Shown one piece after another: positions 8,550 to 15,750 of a stretch of 64,000 nt of DNA. The stretch comes from Bacteroidales bacterium. GTDB lineage: Bacteria > Bacteroidota > Bacteroidia > Bacteroidales > Muribaculaceae. The stretch covers positions 62,001-126,000 of the forward strand of contig QAMW01000003.1 of the NCBI GenBank assembly GCA_003150235.1, in the 5' to 3' direction. The notes under the pieces are model-generated. The model searched no databases, had not been told where the DNA came from, and worked only from the letters and a program-made list of their open reading frames with translations. The position numbers and the translations under genes were made by a program. How positions within the stretch are numbered: the first letter of the stretch is position 1; each line of letters begins with the position of its first letter.

Positions 8550-8580
8550 CAAAATTAACGGCTACCGGCGTGACTGCAAA
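8550..8580 (-). promoter_or_regulatory. Promoter of recO
   Basis: Minus-strand TTTG (8580-8577), a 19-nt spacer and TAATTTTG (8557-8550). The recO ATG follows 7 nt later, leaving essentially no 5' UTR. Confidence 0.7.
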
Positions 8581-8692
8581 CTTTTTCTATGGCTAAATTA
8601 CTCCGCAAATATAACTTTTGTAGATTTAAGGCATAAAAATCGCCTGCAAAACCGATGAAAAAAACATAAAATGAGGTATTTGTGCAAAAATA

Positions 8693-8724
8693 TTTGCGAG
8701 AAATAAAAAAAGTGCGTATATTTG
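8693..8724 (+). promoter_or_regulatory. Promoter of the tRNA-Glu / rpsT unit
   Basis: TTTG (8693-8696), a 20-nt spacer and TATATTTG (8717-8724). Initiation near 8731 is 22 nt before the tRNA. Confidence 0.75.
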
Positions 8725-8752
8725 CACTCGCTTTTGCACCAAGTGTGAAACC

Positions 8753-8827
8753 GGCCCATTCGTCTATCGGTTAGGACGCAAGATTTTCATTCTTGAAAGA
8801 GGAGTTCGATTCTCCTATGGGCTACCA
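8753..8827 (+). tRNA. tRNA-Glu (anticodon TTC), copy 1
   Basis: A 75-nt cloverleaf including an encoded CCA. The acceptor arms GGCCCAT and ATGGGCT pair (first pair G-U), with discriminator A. The anticodon loop reads TTC for glutamate. The T arm is GGAGTTCGATTCTCC. It is identical to the copy at 9174-9248. Confidence 0.96.
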
Positions 8828-8867
8828 ATTTAAAGAATCATAACAACAAACAAAAGAAGTTTTTGTA

Positions 8868-9128
8868 ATGGCAAATCATAAGTCATCTATTAAGAGAATC
8901 CGTCAGATTGAGTCACGTCGACTCCGTAACCGTTATTATGCAAAGACTGCACGTAACGCCGTGCGCCGTCTTCGCGCAATGACTGAGAAGACTGAAGCGG
9001 CAGAAGCTTACAAGAAGGTAAGCTCGCTCCTTGATCGTCTTGCAAGCAATGGCGCCATCTCCAAGAACAAGGCGTCAAACCTCAAGAGCAAGCTCGCCCT
9101 CCACATCAACAAGCTCGCCAACGCTTAA
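8868..9128 (+). CDS. rpsT: 30S ribosomal protein S20 (bS20)
   Basis: The 86-residue, very basic helical protein starts MANHKSSIKRIRQIESRRLRNR, typical of bS20, which binds 16S rRNA early in 30S assembly. The KASNLKSKLALHINKLA C-terminus also fits. It lies between two identical tRNA-Glu genes, 40 nt after the first and 45 nt before the second, and is probably co-transcribed with both. A hairpin (CTCCAT/ATGGAG, about 9147-9162) between rpsT and the second tRNA may be a processing site. Confidence 0.96.
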   Translation: MANHKSSIKRIRQIESRRLRNRYYAKTARNAVRRLRAMTEKTEAAEAYKKVSSLLDRLASNGAISKNKASNLKSKLALHINKLANA

Positions 9129-9173
9129 TAGAGGGGCATAAGATTCCTCCATTATGATGGAGGATTGGCTCAC

Positions 9174-9248
9174 GGCCCATTCGTCTATCGGTTAGGACGC
9201 AAGATTTTCATTCTTGAAAGAGGAGTTCGATTCTCCTATGGGCTACCA
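9174..9248 (+). tRNA. tRNA-Glu (anticodon TTC), copy 2
   Basis: Identical over its full 75 nt to 8753-8827, including the encoded CCA. It has no separate promoter box nearby and is probably cut from the same transcript as rpsT. Confidence 0.96.
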
Positions 9249-9266
9249 AATCTCAACTTTGCTGAT

Positions 9267-9300
9267 GAAAGCCACCGTTCCATTAGGGATGGTGGCTTTC
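9267..9300 (+). terminator. Terminator of the tRNA-Glu / rpsT unit
   Basis: A 10-bp perfect stem GAAAGCCACC (9267-9276) and GGTGGCTTTC (9291-9300). The loop can add TTCC/GGGA pairs. The T-tract after it is weak. Confidence 0.6.
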
Positions 9301-9320
9301 TCGTCATATCTTCTGAACCC

Positions 9321-9328
9321 TAACTTTG
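9321..9328 (+). promoter_or_regulatory. Promoter -7 box of the 50-aa ORF
   Basis: TAACTTTG, with TTTC at 9297-9300 in the -33 position at a 20-nt spacing. It overlaps the end of the preceding terminator. Confidence 0.6.
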
Positions 9329-9371
9329 TCACATTGTTATAAGTCTATATAACAACTAAAATTTTACGGTT

Positions 9372-9524
9372 ATGAAAGACATTAAGAAACAAAAAGACGA
9401 GACCAAGCAGGGTTGCGGCAAACCGGGTATCCAGAGTGGAAAATATGAAACACCTGATGCCGAGGATGTAAAGCAAGAAGTAAAAGAGCTTAACAATATC
9501 GGTGCGCCGGGCAAAGAGTATTGA
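9372..9524 (+). CDS. Small conserved-looking orphan protein, 50 aa
   Basis: A compact ORF starting MKDIKKQKDETKQGCGKPG and ending NNIGAPGKEY. It is highly charged and hydrophilic, with a single cysteine (residue 15) in a QGCGKPG motif. It has no signal peptide and no membrane segment. It has its own consensus promoter at 9321-9328 and ends just before the promoter of the next gene, so it forms a separate transcription unit. I do not recognise a family. The charged, glycine-containing sequence suggests a flexible or partly disordered cytosolic peptide. Confidence 0.6.
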   Translation: MKDIKKQKDETKQGCGKPGIQSGKYETPDAEDVKQEVKELNNIGAPGKEY

Positions 9525-9527
9525 TTT

Positions 9528-9558
9528 TTTGCGGTTTTGCCAAAAAGAGATATATTTG
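9528..9558 (+). promoter_or_regulatory. Promoter of the lipoprotein / ABC / kinase cluster
   Basis: TTTG (9528-9531), exactly 19 nt, then TATATTTG (9551-9558); the gene starts at 9583. An ideal Bacteroidetes promoter. Confidence 0.75.
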
Positions 9559-9582
9559 CCAAATGAAAAATAAGTTTACGAT

Positions 9583-11073
9583 ATGAAACTGAAAAATCTG
9601 ACAGCGGCACTTTTGCTTGTCATGACATTTGGCTTTGCCGGGTGTAGCCGCGAAAAGCAGTTGCTCGACACAGTGCCTGCCGATGCCGCATCGGTAATGG
9701 TGCTTGATGCTGAAAAATTTACGGGCTACATGAATGGCAGTGCCTACGGCGGCTCTCTTTCCGCCGACGAGGTGCTCGACCGGTTTCTCCTCAGGGCTAC
9801 TGACCGCAGCCGCAATGAACTGAAAACATTGCTCACGTCCGACGCCATCGACCGCAATATGATGGTCGGATTCAGCACAAAAGGCACCCGTACTTCGGTA
9901 TTCGCCTCAATGAACGGAAACTTCTTCTATACCTTCATGATAAAGGATGTGGAGAAGTTTATCACAGGACTTGACGTAGGCTCCCCCACTGAAATAGGCG
10001 ATTTTGCAGCCTATCAGCTTGAGGGGGCCGTACTGCTTGTCAAGGAGCGTCAGGGATGGATAACATGGGGCGATCCGGCAGCAGCAGCCAGCACCCTCGA
10101 CACGCAGCTCGATGTAGCGTCAAACACAGCGATTACGTCGGTCAAAGGGGTGGCGGAATATCTGGGCGATGATGACGGATTTCTACGCACCGCGATATCC
10201 ATGGCACAGACCGGCGAACAGGGCTGGGTATGTGTTACAGCCGATATCGGCGATGCAGGCAAGGAACTCGAAGTTAATGCCTGCTATCTTGATCCATCAG
10301 GGAAGAAAGCCAAGATGGACAAATATCTGGAAGAAATCGACACAAGTATGCTGTCGTACACCACCCCTTCCGATATGATAGTTATGGCTATCGGCATAAA
10401 GCATGACACCGACTGGGAAGGGCTTATCAATTATTGTCAGGCGATATACCCTCTGGACTCGCAGCAACGCGCCGCACTTGCCCTCGCGCTTCCTTACTTG
10501 AAGCGTATTGACGGCACACTGCTCGTGGCTGCGGGAGCGACAGTAGACCAACGTCTCTCACGCCCCGATTTTTCAAATGATGTGAATTTTGTAGTGGCTG
10601 TCCAGGTCGACAAAAACCAGGCGAAGGCTACGCTCAAGGATTTTGCCGGAGTTGCATCACTACTCGGCGTACCGATGATTGAAAAGGATGGCGGTTATAT
10701 ACTTCAGGCACGAGGCATGGCACCTGTCACGCTGAAGATTGTCAGCGGCTCCACCATCGTGCTTGCCAACCGCGGGCTTGAACAGCTTGGCAACGATGCC
10801 GCGTTAAAAGTAATGAGCGACAACGCCTTCGGACTGTGGGCAAACATCCCCGATGCTGCCGGAGAATCGATTTATGGAGGAAGAGGATTCCGGCTAACCA
10901 TGGAACTCGACGATGATTTTGAGACCGACTTTTCATTCAACGGCTCTGACGCACCCATATTGGAACAGCTTTCAGCCATCGTAGCCGCCGATACCGACGA
11001 GCGCCCCGCCGAAACAGCCGCCGATGACTACAGCTCTACCCCCGGCTTCACACCGATTGACACAATCAGGTAA
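9583..11073 (+). CDS. DUF4836-like lipoprotein
   Basis: A 496-residue lipoprotein (signal MKLKNLTAALLLVMTFGFAGC, lipid on Cys21). It resembles the Bacteroidetes-specific DUF4836 group: a VPADAASVMVLDAEKF start like other proteins of this group, then two similar alpha/beta halves (TSVFASMNGNFFYTF; VNFVVAVQVDKNQAKATLKDF) and an acidic, disordered end. The function of these proteins is not established. Its TAA overlaps the ATG of the ABC ATPase by one base (TAATG), so translation is coupled. It is likely an envelope partner of that ABC system. The family call is by pattern only. Confidence 0.72.
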   Translation: MKLKNLTAALLLVMTFGFAGCSREKQLLDTVPADAASVMVLDAEKFTGYMNGSAYGGSLSADEVLDRFLLRATDRSRNELKTLLTSDAIDRNMMVGFSTKGTRTSVFASMNGNFFYTFMIKDVEKFITGLDVGSPTEIGDFAAYQLEGAVLLVKERQGWITWGDPAAAASTLDTQLDVASNTAITSVKGVAEYLGDDDGFLRTAISMAQTGEQGWVCVTADIGDAGKELEVNACYLDPSGKKAKMDKYLEEIDTSMLSYTTPSDMIVMAIGIKHDTDWEGLINYCQAIYPLDSQQRAALALALPYLKRIDGTLLVAAGATVDQRLSRPDFSNDVNFVVAVQVDKNQAKATLKDFAGVASLLGVPMIEKDGGYILQARGMAPVTLKIVSGSTIVLANRGLEQLGNDAALKVMSDNAFGLWANIPDAAGESIYGGRGFRLTMELDDDFETDFSFNGSDAPILEQLSAIVAADTDERPAETAADDYSSTPGFTPIDTIR

Positions 11074-11735
11074 TGAGGCTCGACACTATACAACTCCGTG
11101 ACGCGCTGCCATGTGTGTTCCGGGGTGCAGAAACGGAGCCGCCCGTAAACGGCTCACAGATATGGCTTCATGACGTCACCTTCACAAGAGGTGGCGTCTA
11201 CATGATTGAGGCGGAATCAGGCACCGGTAAGTCCTCATTATGCAGCTATATCTATGGCAACCGTCATGACTATACCGGCAGCATCCTGTTCAACGGCAAG
11301 GATATCCGGAATTTTTCCGTGAAAGAATGGTGTGATCTCCGTTGCCGTCATATCGCGCTCCTGCCACAGGAGATGCGCCTCTTTCCGGAACTTACCGCGA
11401 TGGAAAATATCGAGATAAAAAACCGGCTCACAGGGTGCAAGAGCCGTGACGAGATACTCGCCATGCTCGACCGCCTTGAGATTGCCGGAAAGGCTGATGT
11501 GCCCGCTTCCCGCCTTTCCATAGGTCAGCAACAGAGAGTCGCGATTGTAAGGGCTTTATGCCAGCCGTTTGACTTTCTGCTTCTCGATGAACCGGTGAGC
11601 CATCTCGATGCACGCAACAATGCTGTCGTGGCATCAATTGTCGCCGAAGAGGCGGCGAGTCGTGACGCAGGGGTGATTGCCACCTCGGTAGGCTATGCCA
11701 TCGCTCTTGAAGTGACCCGGAAATATTCATTGTAA
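11073..11735 (+). CDS. ABC transporter ATP-binding protein (LolD/FtsE/MacB type)
   Basis: A 220-residue nucleotide-binding subunit with Walker A (ESGTGKSSL, about residues 48-56), Q-loop (LLPQEMRLFPELTAMENI), signature LSIGQQQRVAIVRAL (about 147-161), Walker B FLLLDEPVSHLDARN (about 167-182) and a final Ser/Thr-rich segment. The H-loop histidine is not evident near the end, where VIATSVGYAIA replaces the usual V-T-H-D. It is sandwiched between a lipoprotein and an FtsX-like permease, so it should power a mechanotransmission or lipoprotein-release type of system rather than classic import. The odd H-loop may lower ATPase activity. Confidence 0.87.
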   Translation: MRLDTIQLRDALPCVFRGAETEPPVNGSQIWLHDVTFTRGGVYMIEAESGTGKSSLCSYIYGNRHDYTGSILFNGKDIRNFSVKEWCDLRCRHIALLPQEMRLFPELTAMENIEIKNRLTGCKSRDEILAMLDRLEIAGKADVPASRLSIGQQQRVAIVRALCQPFDFLLLDEPVSHLDARNNAVVASIVAEEAASRDAGVIATSVGYAIALEVTRKYSL

Positions 11736-11753
11736 TTGTAACCTATTCCGATT

Positions 11754-12935
11754 ATGAAAAATATGGTGTGGAGGCTTCTCCGCCGCAATATAAGTGCCGG
11801 ACAACTTACCGGATATGCGCTTGCCAATTTCGTAGGACTCACTATAGTGCTTACCGCCTTGCAGTTTTACCGCGACGTCACTACCGTATGGGATGACGAT
11901 GACTCTTTCATGACCCGTGACTATACCGTAGTGTCACATAAAGTGACAGGACTGGGATCGCTTACCGGCAGCGGCGAGGGATTTTCGGAGAGCGACATTT
12001 CCGATTTGCAATCGCAACCCTGGGTGAGACGCGTCGGCGCGTTCACCGCCTCGGCTTATAATGTGTCGGCATCGGTCGACATGGGCGGACGTGGCATGTC
12101 GACCGCACTTTTCTTCGAGTCCATTCCCGATGAATTTTTTGATTCGCTTCCAGCTGACTGGACTTTTGACCCGGCTAATCCGGTAATTCCCGTCATTCTA
12201 AGCAAGGATTACCTGTCGCTCTACAATTTCGGATTTGCATCGTCACGCGGACTTCCGCAGCTGAGTGAGGCGATGATCGGTATGGTGCCGTTGCGCGTGT
12301 CAGTTAGCGGCAACGGGCGACAGCAGTGGTTTCCGGCGCGCATAGTGGGCTTCTCGTCACGCCTCAACACTATTGCGGTGCCTGAGCAATTCATGGAGTG
12401 GGCTAACGCGCGTTTCGGCGAAGAACCGGTAGCCGACCCGTCACGCCTTATCGTGGAACTGAGCCGCCCCGGCGATCCCGCGATAAAGGAATATATGGCA
12501 GCTCATGACTATGAAATGTCGGGTGACAACACCGACAGCGGAAAGGCATCATATTTCCTTACCGTGGTAACAGGAGTGGTGGTTGCCGTGGGTGGCGTTA
12601 TAAGCCTCCTGTCATTCTTCATCCTCATGCTTAGCATATTCCTGCTGCTGCAGAAAAACCGCGACAAGCTTCACGACCTCATGTTGCTCGGCTACTCCCC
12701 GGCAGCAGTGTCACGTTACTACGCCACAATTGTAGTGGCTATCAACGCCGGGGTACTGGTACTCGCCATCATCGCCATGCTCGTCGGGAGAGCAATGTGG
12801 CAGACCCCCCTGTCTCGCCTCGGCATTGAAGCGTCATCGCCATGGATGGCAATTCTTACCGGTGTGGTGATAATAGCCTTAATCACAGCCGTCAACCTCA
12901 CGGCAATCCGCCGCGCCATGCGCCGCTACTTCTGA
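11754..12935 (+). CDS. FtsX-like ABC transporter permease
   Basis: A 393-residue permease with one N-terminal transmembrane helix (about 17-40). A large extracytoplasmic domain follows (about 45-260), with MacB-PCD-like segments such as ESDISDLQSQPWVRRVGAF. Three C-terminal helices lie at about 266-298, 325-342 and 363-382, with the FtsX motif LHDLMLLGYSPAAVSRYY on the cytosolic loop. It starts 18 nt after the ATPase and would pair with it as a type VII ABC system. Substrate is unknown. The gene ends in a 21-nt tandem repeat that runs up to the kinase gene. Confidence 0.85.
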   Translation: MKNMVWRLLRRNISAGQLTGYALANFVGLTIVLTALQFYRDVTTVWDDDDSFMTRDYTVVSHKVTGLGSLTGSGEGFSESDISDLQSQPWVRRVGAFTASAYNVSASVDMGGRGMSTALFFESIPDEFFDSLPADWTFDPANPVIPVILSKDYLSLYNFGFASSRGLPQLSEAMIGMVPLRVSVSGNGRQQWFPARIVGFSSRLNTIAVPEQFMEWANARFGEEPVADPSRLIVELSRPGDPAIKEYMAAHDYEMSGDNTDSGKASYFLTVVTGVVVAVGGVISLLSFFILMLSIFLLLQKNRDKLHDLMLLGYSPAAVSRYYATIVVAINAGVLVLAIIAMLVGRAMWQTPLSRLGIEASSPWMAILTGVVIIALITAVNLTAIRRAMRRYF

Positions 12936-12936
12936 A

Positions 12937-13006
12937 ATCTGACTGAAAACTGAAATCTGACAACTGAAAACTGAAATCTGACAACTCAAATCTGACAACT
13001 CAAATC
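12937..13006. repeat. Short tandem repeat, family D (AAAACTGAAATCTGACAACTG unit)
   Basis: Two copies of a 21-nt unit made of AAAACTGAAATC plus TGACAACTG, then two shorter 14-nt units (AAATCTGACAACTC), fill the gap between permease and kinase. The same words recur at 15600-15645, 19674-19700, 52524-52563, 52806-52850 and 54515-54590. Confidence 0.8.
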
Positions 13007-13008
13007 CC

Positions 13009-15033
13009 ATGAAAAAAGTGCTTCTTTTCCTGTTTCTCGCCCTCTTGACCACCTCGGTCAATGCCGTCGCAAGCGATGACCTGAGTGCCGATGTAGCAAA
13101 AATCCTCAAGATGGACCTTTCCCATGAGGAGAGAACCGACAGCGCATTCACCAGAGTGTGTGAATACAATTCCGGCAACCTCGGCAGGGAATCGTTCATC
13201 ACCTGTGAGAAAGAGCTGAAAGAATCCATCATACCTTACGCGGAGCGTCACGATGTGTCGCCCGTATTAAAAGCGCGTATCTATGATGAATTTGCCCAGT
13301 TTATGATTCGTCAGGGGCGTGACCGCGTGGATGAAGCGAGGGAGTGTCGCGACAAGGCTCTTGCTTATGCCCGGAAAGCGGGCGACTGGTACTGGATCGG
13401 CAGGGTTATCGACCATCAGGCGACCACGGAGATAAATATCGGCGACCCCACAAAGGGGTTCAGTCTTTCGGAAGAAGCAATCGCGGCATATAAAAAATCG
13501 CCGCACGACACCGACAAGTTCATTATACGTCTACACTACCTGCAGGCGATAGTGTACCTGCAGCTGACCGACATGGAAGGGCTTGCCAAGGTAATTGAGG
13601 CAATGAGGAAATTTGCCGGTGAGGCACGTGCAGAAAATGAGCCATACATACTCTATAATCTTTACTCCGTCTGCGAGGCATACTACGGCACACTTGCCGA
13701 GGCTTCAAAGGGAAAAGAGCGCAAGGCTTATCTCGACTCCCTCAACCGGTATTCGCTAAGGTCAATCCAAATCATTGAGGCGTCACCCGATATATGGCAC
13801 ACCACCTCGGTCAACCAGTCATGGAACTACTACAACCGTGCAGTGATGTTTCTCAACACAGATGAAATCTACAACATGGACTCTGTGCTCTACTATTGTG
13901 ACAAGGCTCTGAATGTCAATCATCACGGGAAGACCGACCCTGTACAGGAAGTCAGGATTTCGGTTGCGTCACTGATTGCGGAGGGCTGGATGAAGCAGGG
14001 CAACTATGCCAAGGCGAAAGAGATACTTCTCTCCACCCTGAAGGAACTTGATGAAGCAAAAGTAATCAACAATCTCATCATCGACAAAGCCGAGCTGTAC
14101 AAAAACCTGATTTCAATCGCGCGGGAGAGCGGCAACTACAGGGATGCCTATGAATATGCCGAGGCACTCTCAAAAGTTGAGAAAGAGCGCTATTCCGAGG
14201 AGCGTACCAAGGCAATCAAGGAACTGGAAATCAAATATGAGACTCAGGAGACACGTCTTGCCCTCGCCGAGAGCGAGGCGAGCCGCGCCTCGACGCTTAT
14301 GTGGCTGTTCGCGGCAACCGGACTCCTGTTGCTCGCTGTCGTGATATTTGTCATCTATGCCACGCGCCAGAAGCGTCGGCGCCTGCAACGCGAAATGGAG
14401 TTTGCCAACCTCCGCGCCGACATCGGGCGTCAGCTTACACGCCAGTATGTCGAAGGGCTCGAAAACGAGCGTGAGCGAATGGCACGTGAGCTTCACGACG
14501 GTGTGTGCAACGACCTTCTGGCAATACGCATGAACATCAATTCCGGCAAACCGATTGAAAATACCGCCGCACTGATCGACAACTGCCGCGAGGCGGTGCG
14601 CCGCATCTCCCACGAGCTGATGCCGCCGGAGTTTGCCTACGCCACCCTTGACGAGGTAGTGCGCTTCTACATTGCAAAGCAGGCAGAAGCCAACGAGGGT
14701 AAAATCACGTTTGTCTACGATTCATCGGCAGAGGGCACTGCCTGGGATGCCATCCCCGATGCCGTCTGTCTGGAGGTTTACCGCATCGTCCAGGAGGCGG
14801 TAGGTAACGCCGTGAAACATTCGGGCGCGACCGACATCTCCGTCGCGCTTCATCTTACGACACAATCGCTCGATGCCGTAATAAGCGACAACGGCACATA
14901 CAAATCAGCGGGAAAGAAAGGTCTCGGTCTCGAATCGATACGCCGCCGTGCCAACTCCATCAACGGCACCGTCACAGTCGACACCGACGACACCGGCACC
15001 AAAGTCACCCTCCGCTGCCCCTCTGACATCTGA
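13009..15033 (+). CDS. TPR-containing sensor histidine kinase (HisKA_3 / NarX-DesK type)
   Basis: A 674-residue kinase with an N-terminal signal (MKKVLLFLFLALLTTSVNAVAS). A periplasmic TPR-like helical array covers about 30-400, with a coiled coil at about 385-425 and one transmembrane helix at about 430-452. The HisKA_3 dimerisation box RMARELHDGVCNDLL carries the phospho-acceptor His496. A GHKL ATPase domain follows (QEAVGNAVKHSGA N-box, ISDNGT, KGLGLESIRRRA G-box). It should sense an envelope state and phosphorylate a LuxR/NarL-type regulator, but no such regulator lies next to it. It is probably co-transcribed with the upstream ABC genes. Confidence 0.9.
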   Translation: MKKVLLFLFLALLTTSVNAVASDDLSADVAKILKMDLSHEERTDSAFTRVCEYNSGNLGRESFITCEKELKESIIPYAERHDVSPVLKARIYDEFAQFMIRQGRDRVDEARECRDKALAYARKAGDWYWIGRVIDHQATTEINIGDPTKGFSLSEEAIAAYKKSPHDTDKFIIRLHYLQAIVYLQLTDMEGLAKVIEAMRKFAGEARAENEPYILYNLYSVCEAYYGTLAEASKGKERKAYLDSLNRYSLRSIQIIEASPDIWHTTSVNQSWNYYNRAVMFLNTDEIYNMDSVLYYCDKALNVNHHGKTDPVQEVRISVASLIAEGWMKQGNYAKAKEILLSTLKELDEAKVINNLIIDKAELYKNLISIARESGNYRDAYEYAEALSKVEKERYSEERTKAIKELEIKYETQETRLALAESEASRASTLMWLFAATGLLLLAVVIFVIYATRQKRRRLQREMEFANLRADIGRQLTRQYVEGLENERERMARELHDGVCNDLLAIRMNINSGKPIENTAALIDNCREAVRRISHELMPPEFAYATLDEVVRFYIAKQAEANEGKITFVYDSSAEGTAWDAIPDAVCLEVYRIVQEAVGNAVKHSGATDISVALHLTTQSLDAVISDNGTYKSAGKKGLGLESIRRRANSINGTVTVDTDDTGTKVTLRCPSDI

Positions 15034-15054
15034 CAACTCCTTTCCCCGCCAGGG

Positions 15055-15240
15055 GGATAATCCAAATTTAGCCGGCGGTTGAGCGAAGCGATACCGACGG
15101 AAAGCGAGCCAATGCGCGGATGTTTCCGTAAGGAATCATCATGGAGCGCGGTTGATGATTCCCTGCGGGAAACATTCAAAAGGGGAGCCAACATTCCGGT
15201 GGTATCGCTGTGCTCAACCACCGGCTATTTATGGATGATG
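15055..15240. repeat. Family C palindromic intergenic element, full copy 1
   Basis: About 180 bp of near-perfect dyad. TAGCCGGCGGTTGAGC (from 15069) pairs 15/16 with GCTCAACCACCGGCTA (to 15228), and CGATACC pairs with GGTATCG. The centre is GGAATCATCA/TGATGATTCC. AAATTTAG and TATTTATGG edges match the other copies. It holds no ORF. Confidence 0.75.
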
Positions 15241-15285
15241 CCCTAAGGGCAACGACTCTCTCGCATCGCGGGCACCCTCCCAGAC

Positions 15286-15521
15286 AATGTCACTAACTAA
15301 AGGCGCAAGAGCTATAAATCCCCGCAAGGGGATTCATTTCGTTAACCGCGGGTAATGCCGAAGGCATACCCGTGGCTCAAGGGTCTCTCTCCCTGTATCC
15401 CAACCCCGAAGCGGGTTGTATAATGTGGTAGGGCTTGCGTTCCACGGGTGCCCCATTCGGGGCTACCCGCGGTTAACTTTATCTTGCCCATTCCGGGCAA
15501 AATCCTTAAGTTAGTGACATT
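15286..15521. mobile_element. Family B multi-hairpin element (MITE-like), copy 1, 236 bp
   Basis: Terminal inverted repeats AATGTCACTAACT and AGTTAGTGACATT bound a nested set of perfect stems. They are GTTAACCGCGGGTA (15341-15354) with TACCCGCGGTTAAC (15464-15477), ACCCGTGG (15368-15375) with CCACGGGT (15442-15449), and small hairpins ATGCC/GGCAT, CAACCC/GGGTTG, GCCCC/GGGGC and TTGCCC/GGGCAA. The flanks carry CCCTCCCAGAC (left) and CCCTCCCGGAC (right), an apparent 11-bp duplication with one change. There is no transposase gene. Joining the flanks restores a family A hairpin backbone. The rest of 15034-15750 is repeat words plus the next promoter. Confidence 0.7.
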
Positions 15522-15599
15522 GCCCTCCCGGACACCCCTACAGCTACCCATGGGTAAACTCAAAATAACTTTGTCGCTTTTGACCTTCTGTCCCTTTGT

Positions 15600-15645
15600 A
15601 TCCTTTCTGAAATCTGAAATCTGACAACTCAAAACTGACAACTTT
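15600..15645. repeat. Family D short repeat words
   Basis: CTGAAATCTGAAATCTGACAACTC-type words followed by AAAACTGACAACTTTTT, just before the BspA-like gene's promoter region. Confidence 0.6.
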
Positions 15646-15683
15646 TTAACACTTTCCGCCCTAAAAACTACGGAATTCCGTAA

Positions 15684-15714
15684 TTGACTGATATTCATGA
15701 GCGGTGTAACTTTG
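15684..15714 (+). promoter_or_regulatory. Promoter of the first BspA-like gene
   Basis: TTGA (15684-15687), 19 nt, then TAACTTTG (15707-15714); the start codon is at 15751. Confidence 0.65.
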
Positions 15715-15750
15715 CATTGATAATATAGTGCAAATAAAATCATCCTTATC

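Noticed and set aside
12937..13006. Possible CRISPR array
   Set aside because: Units are 14-21 nt, abut without unique spacers, and no cas genes are present; this is a simple tandem repeat.
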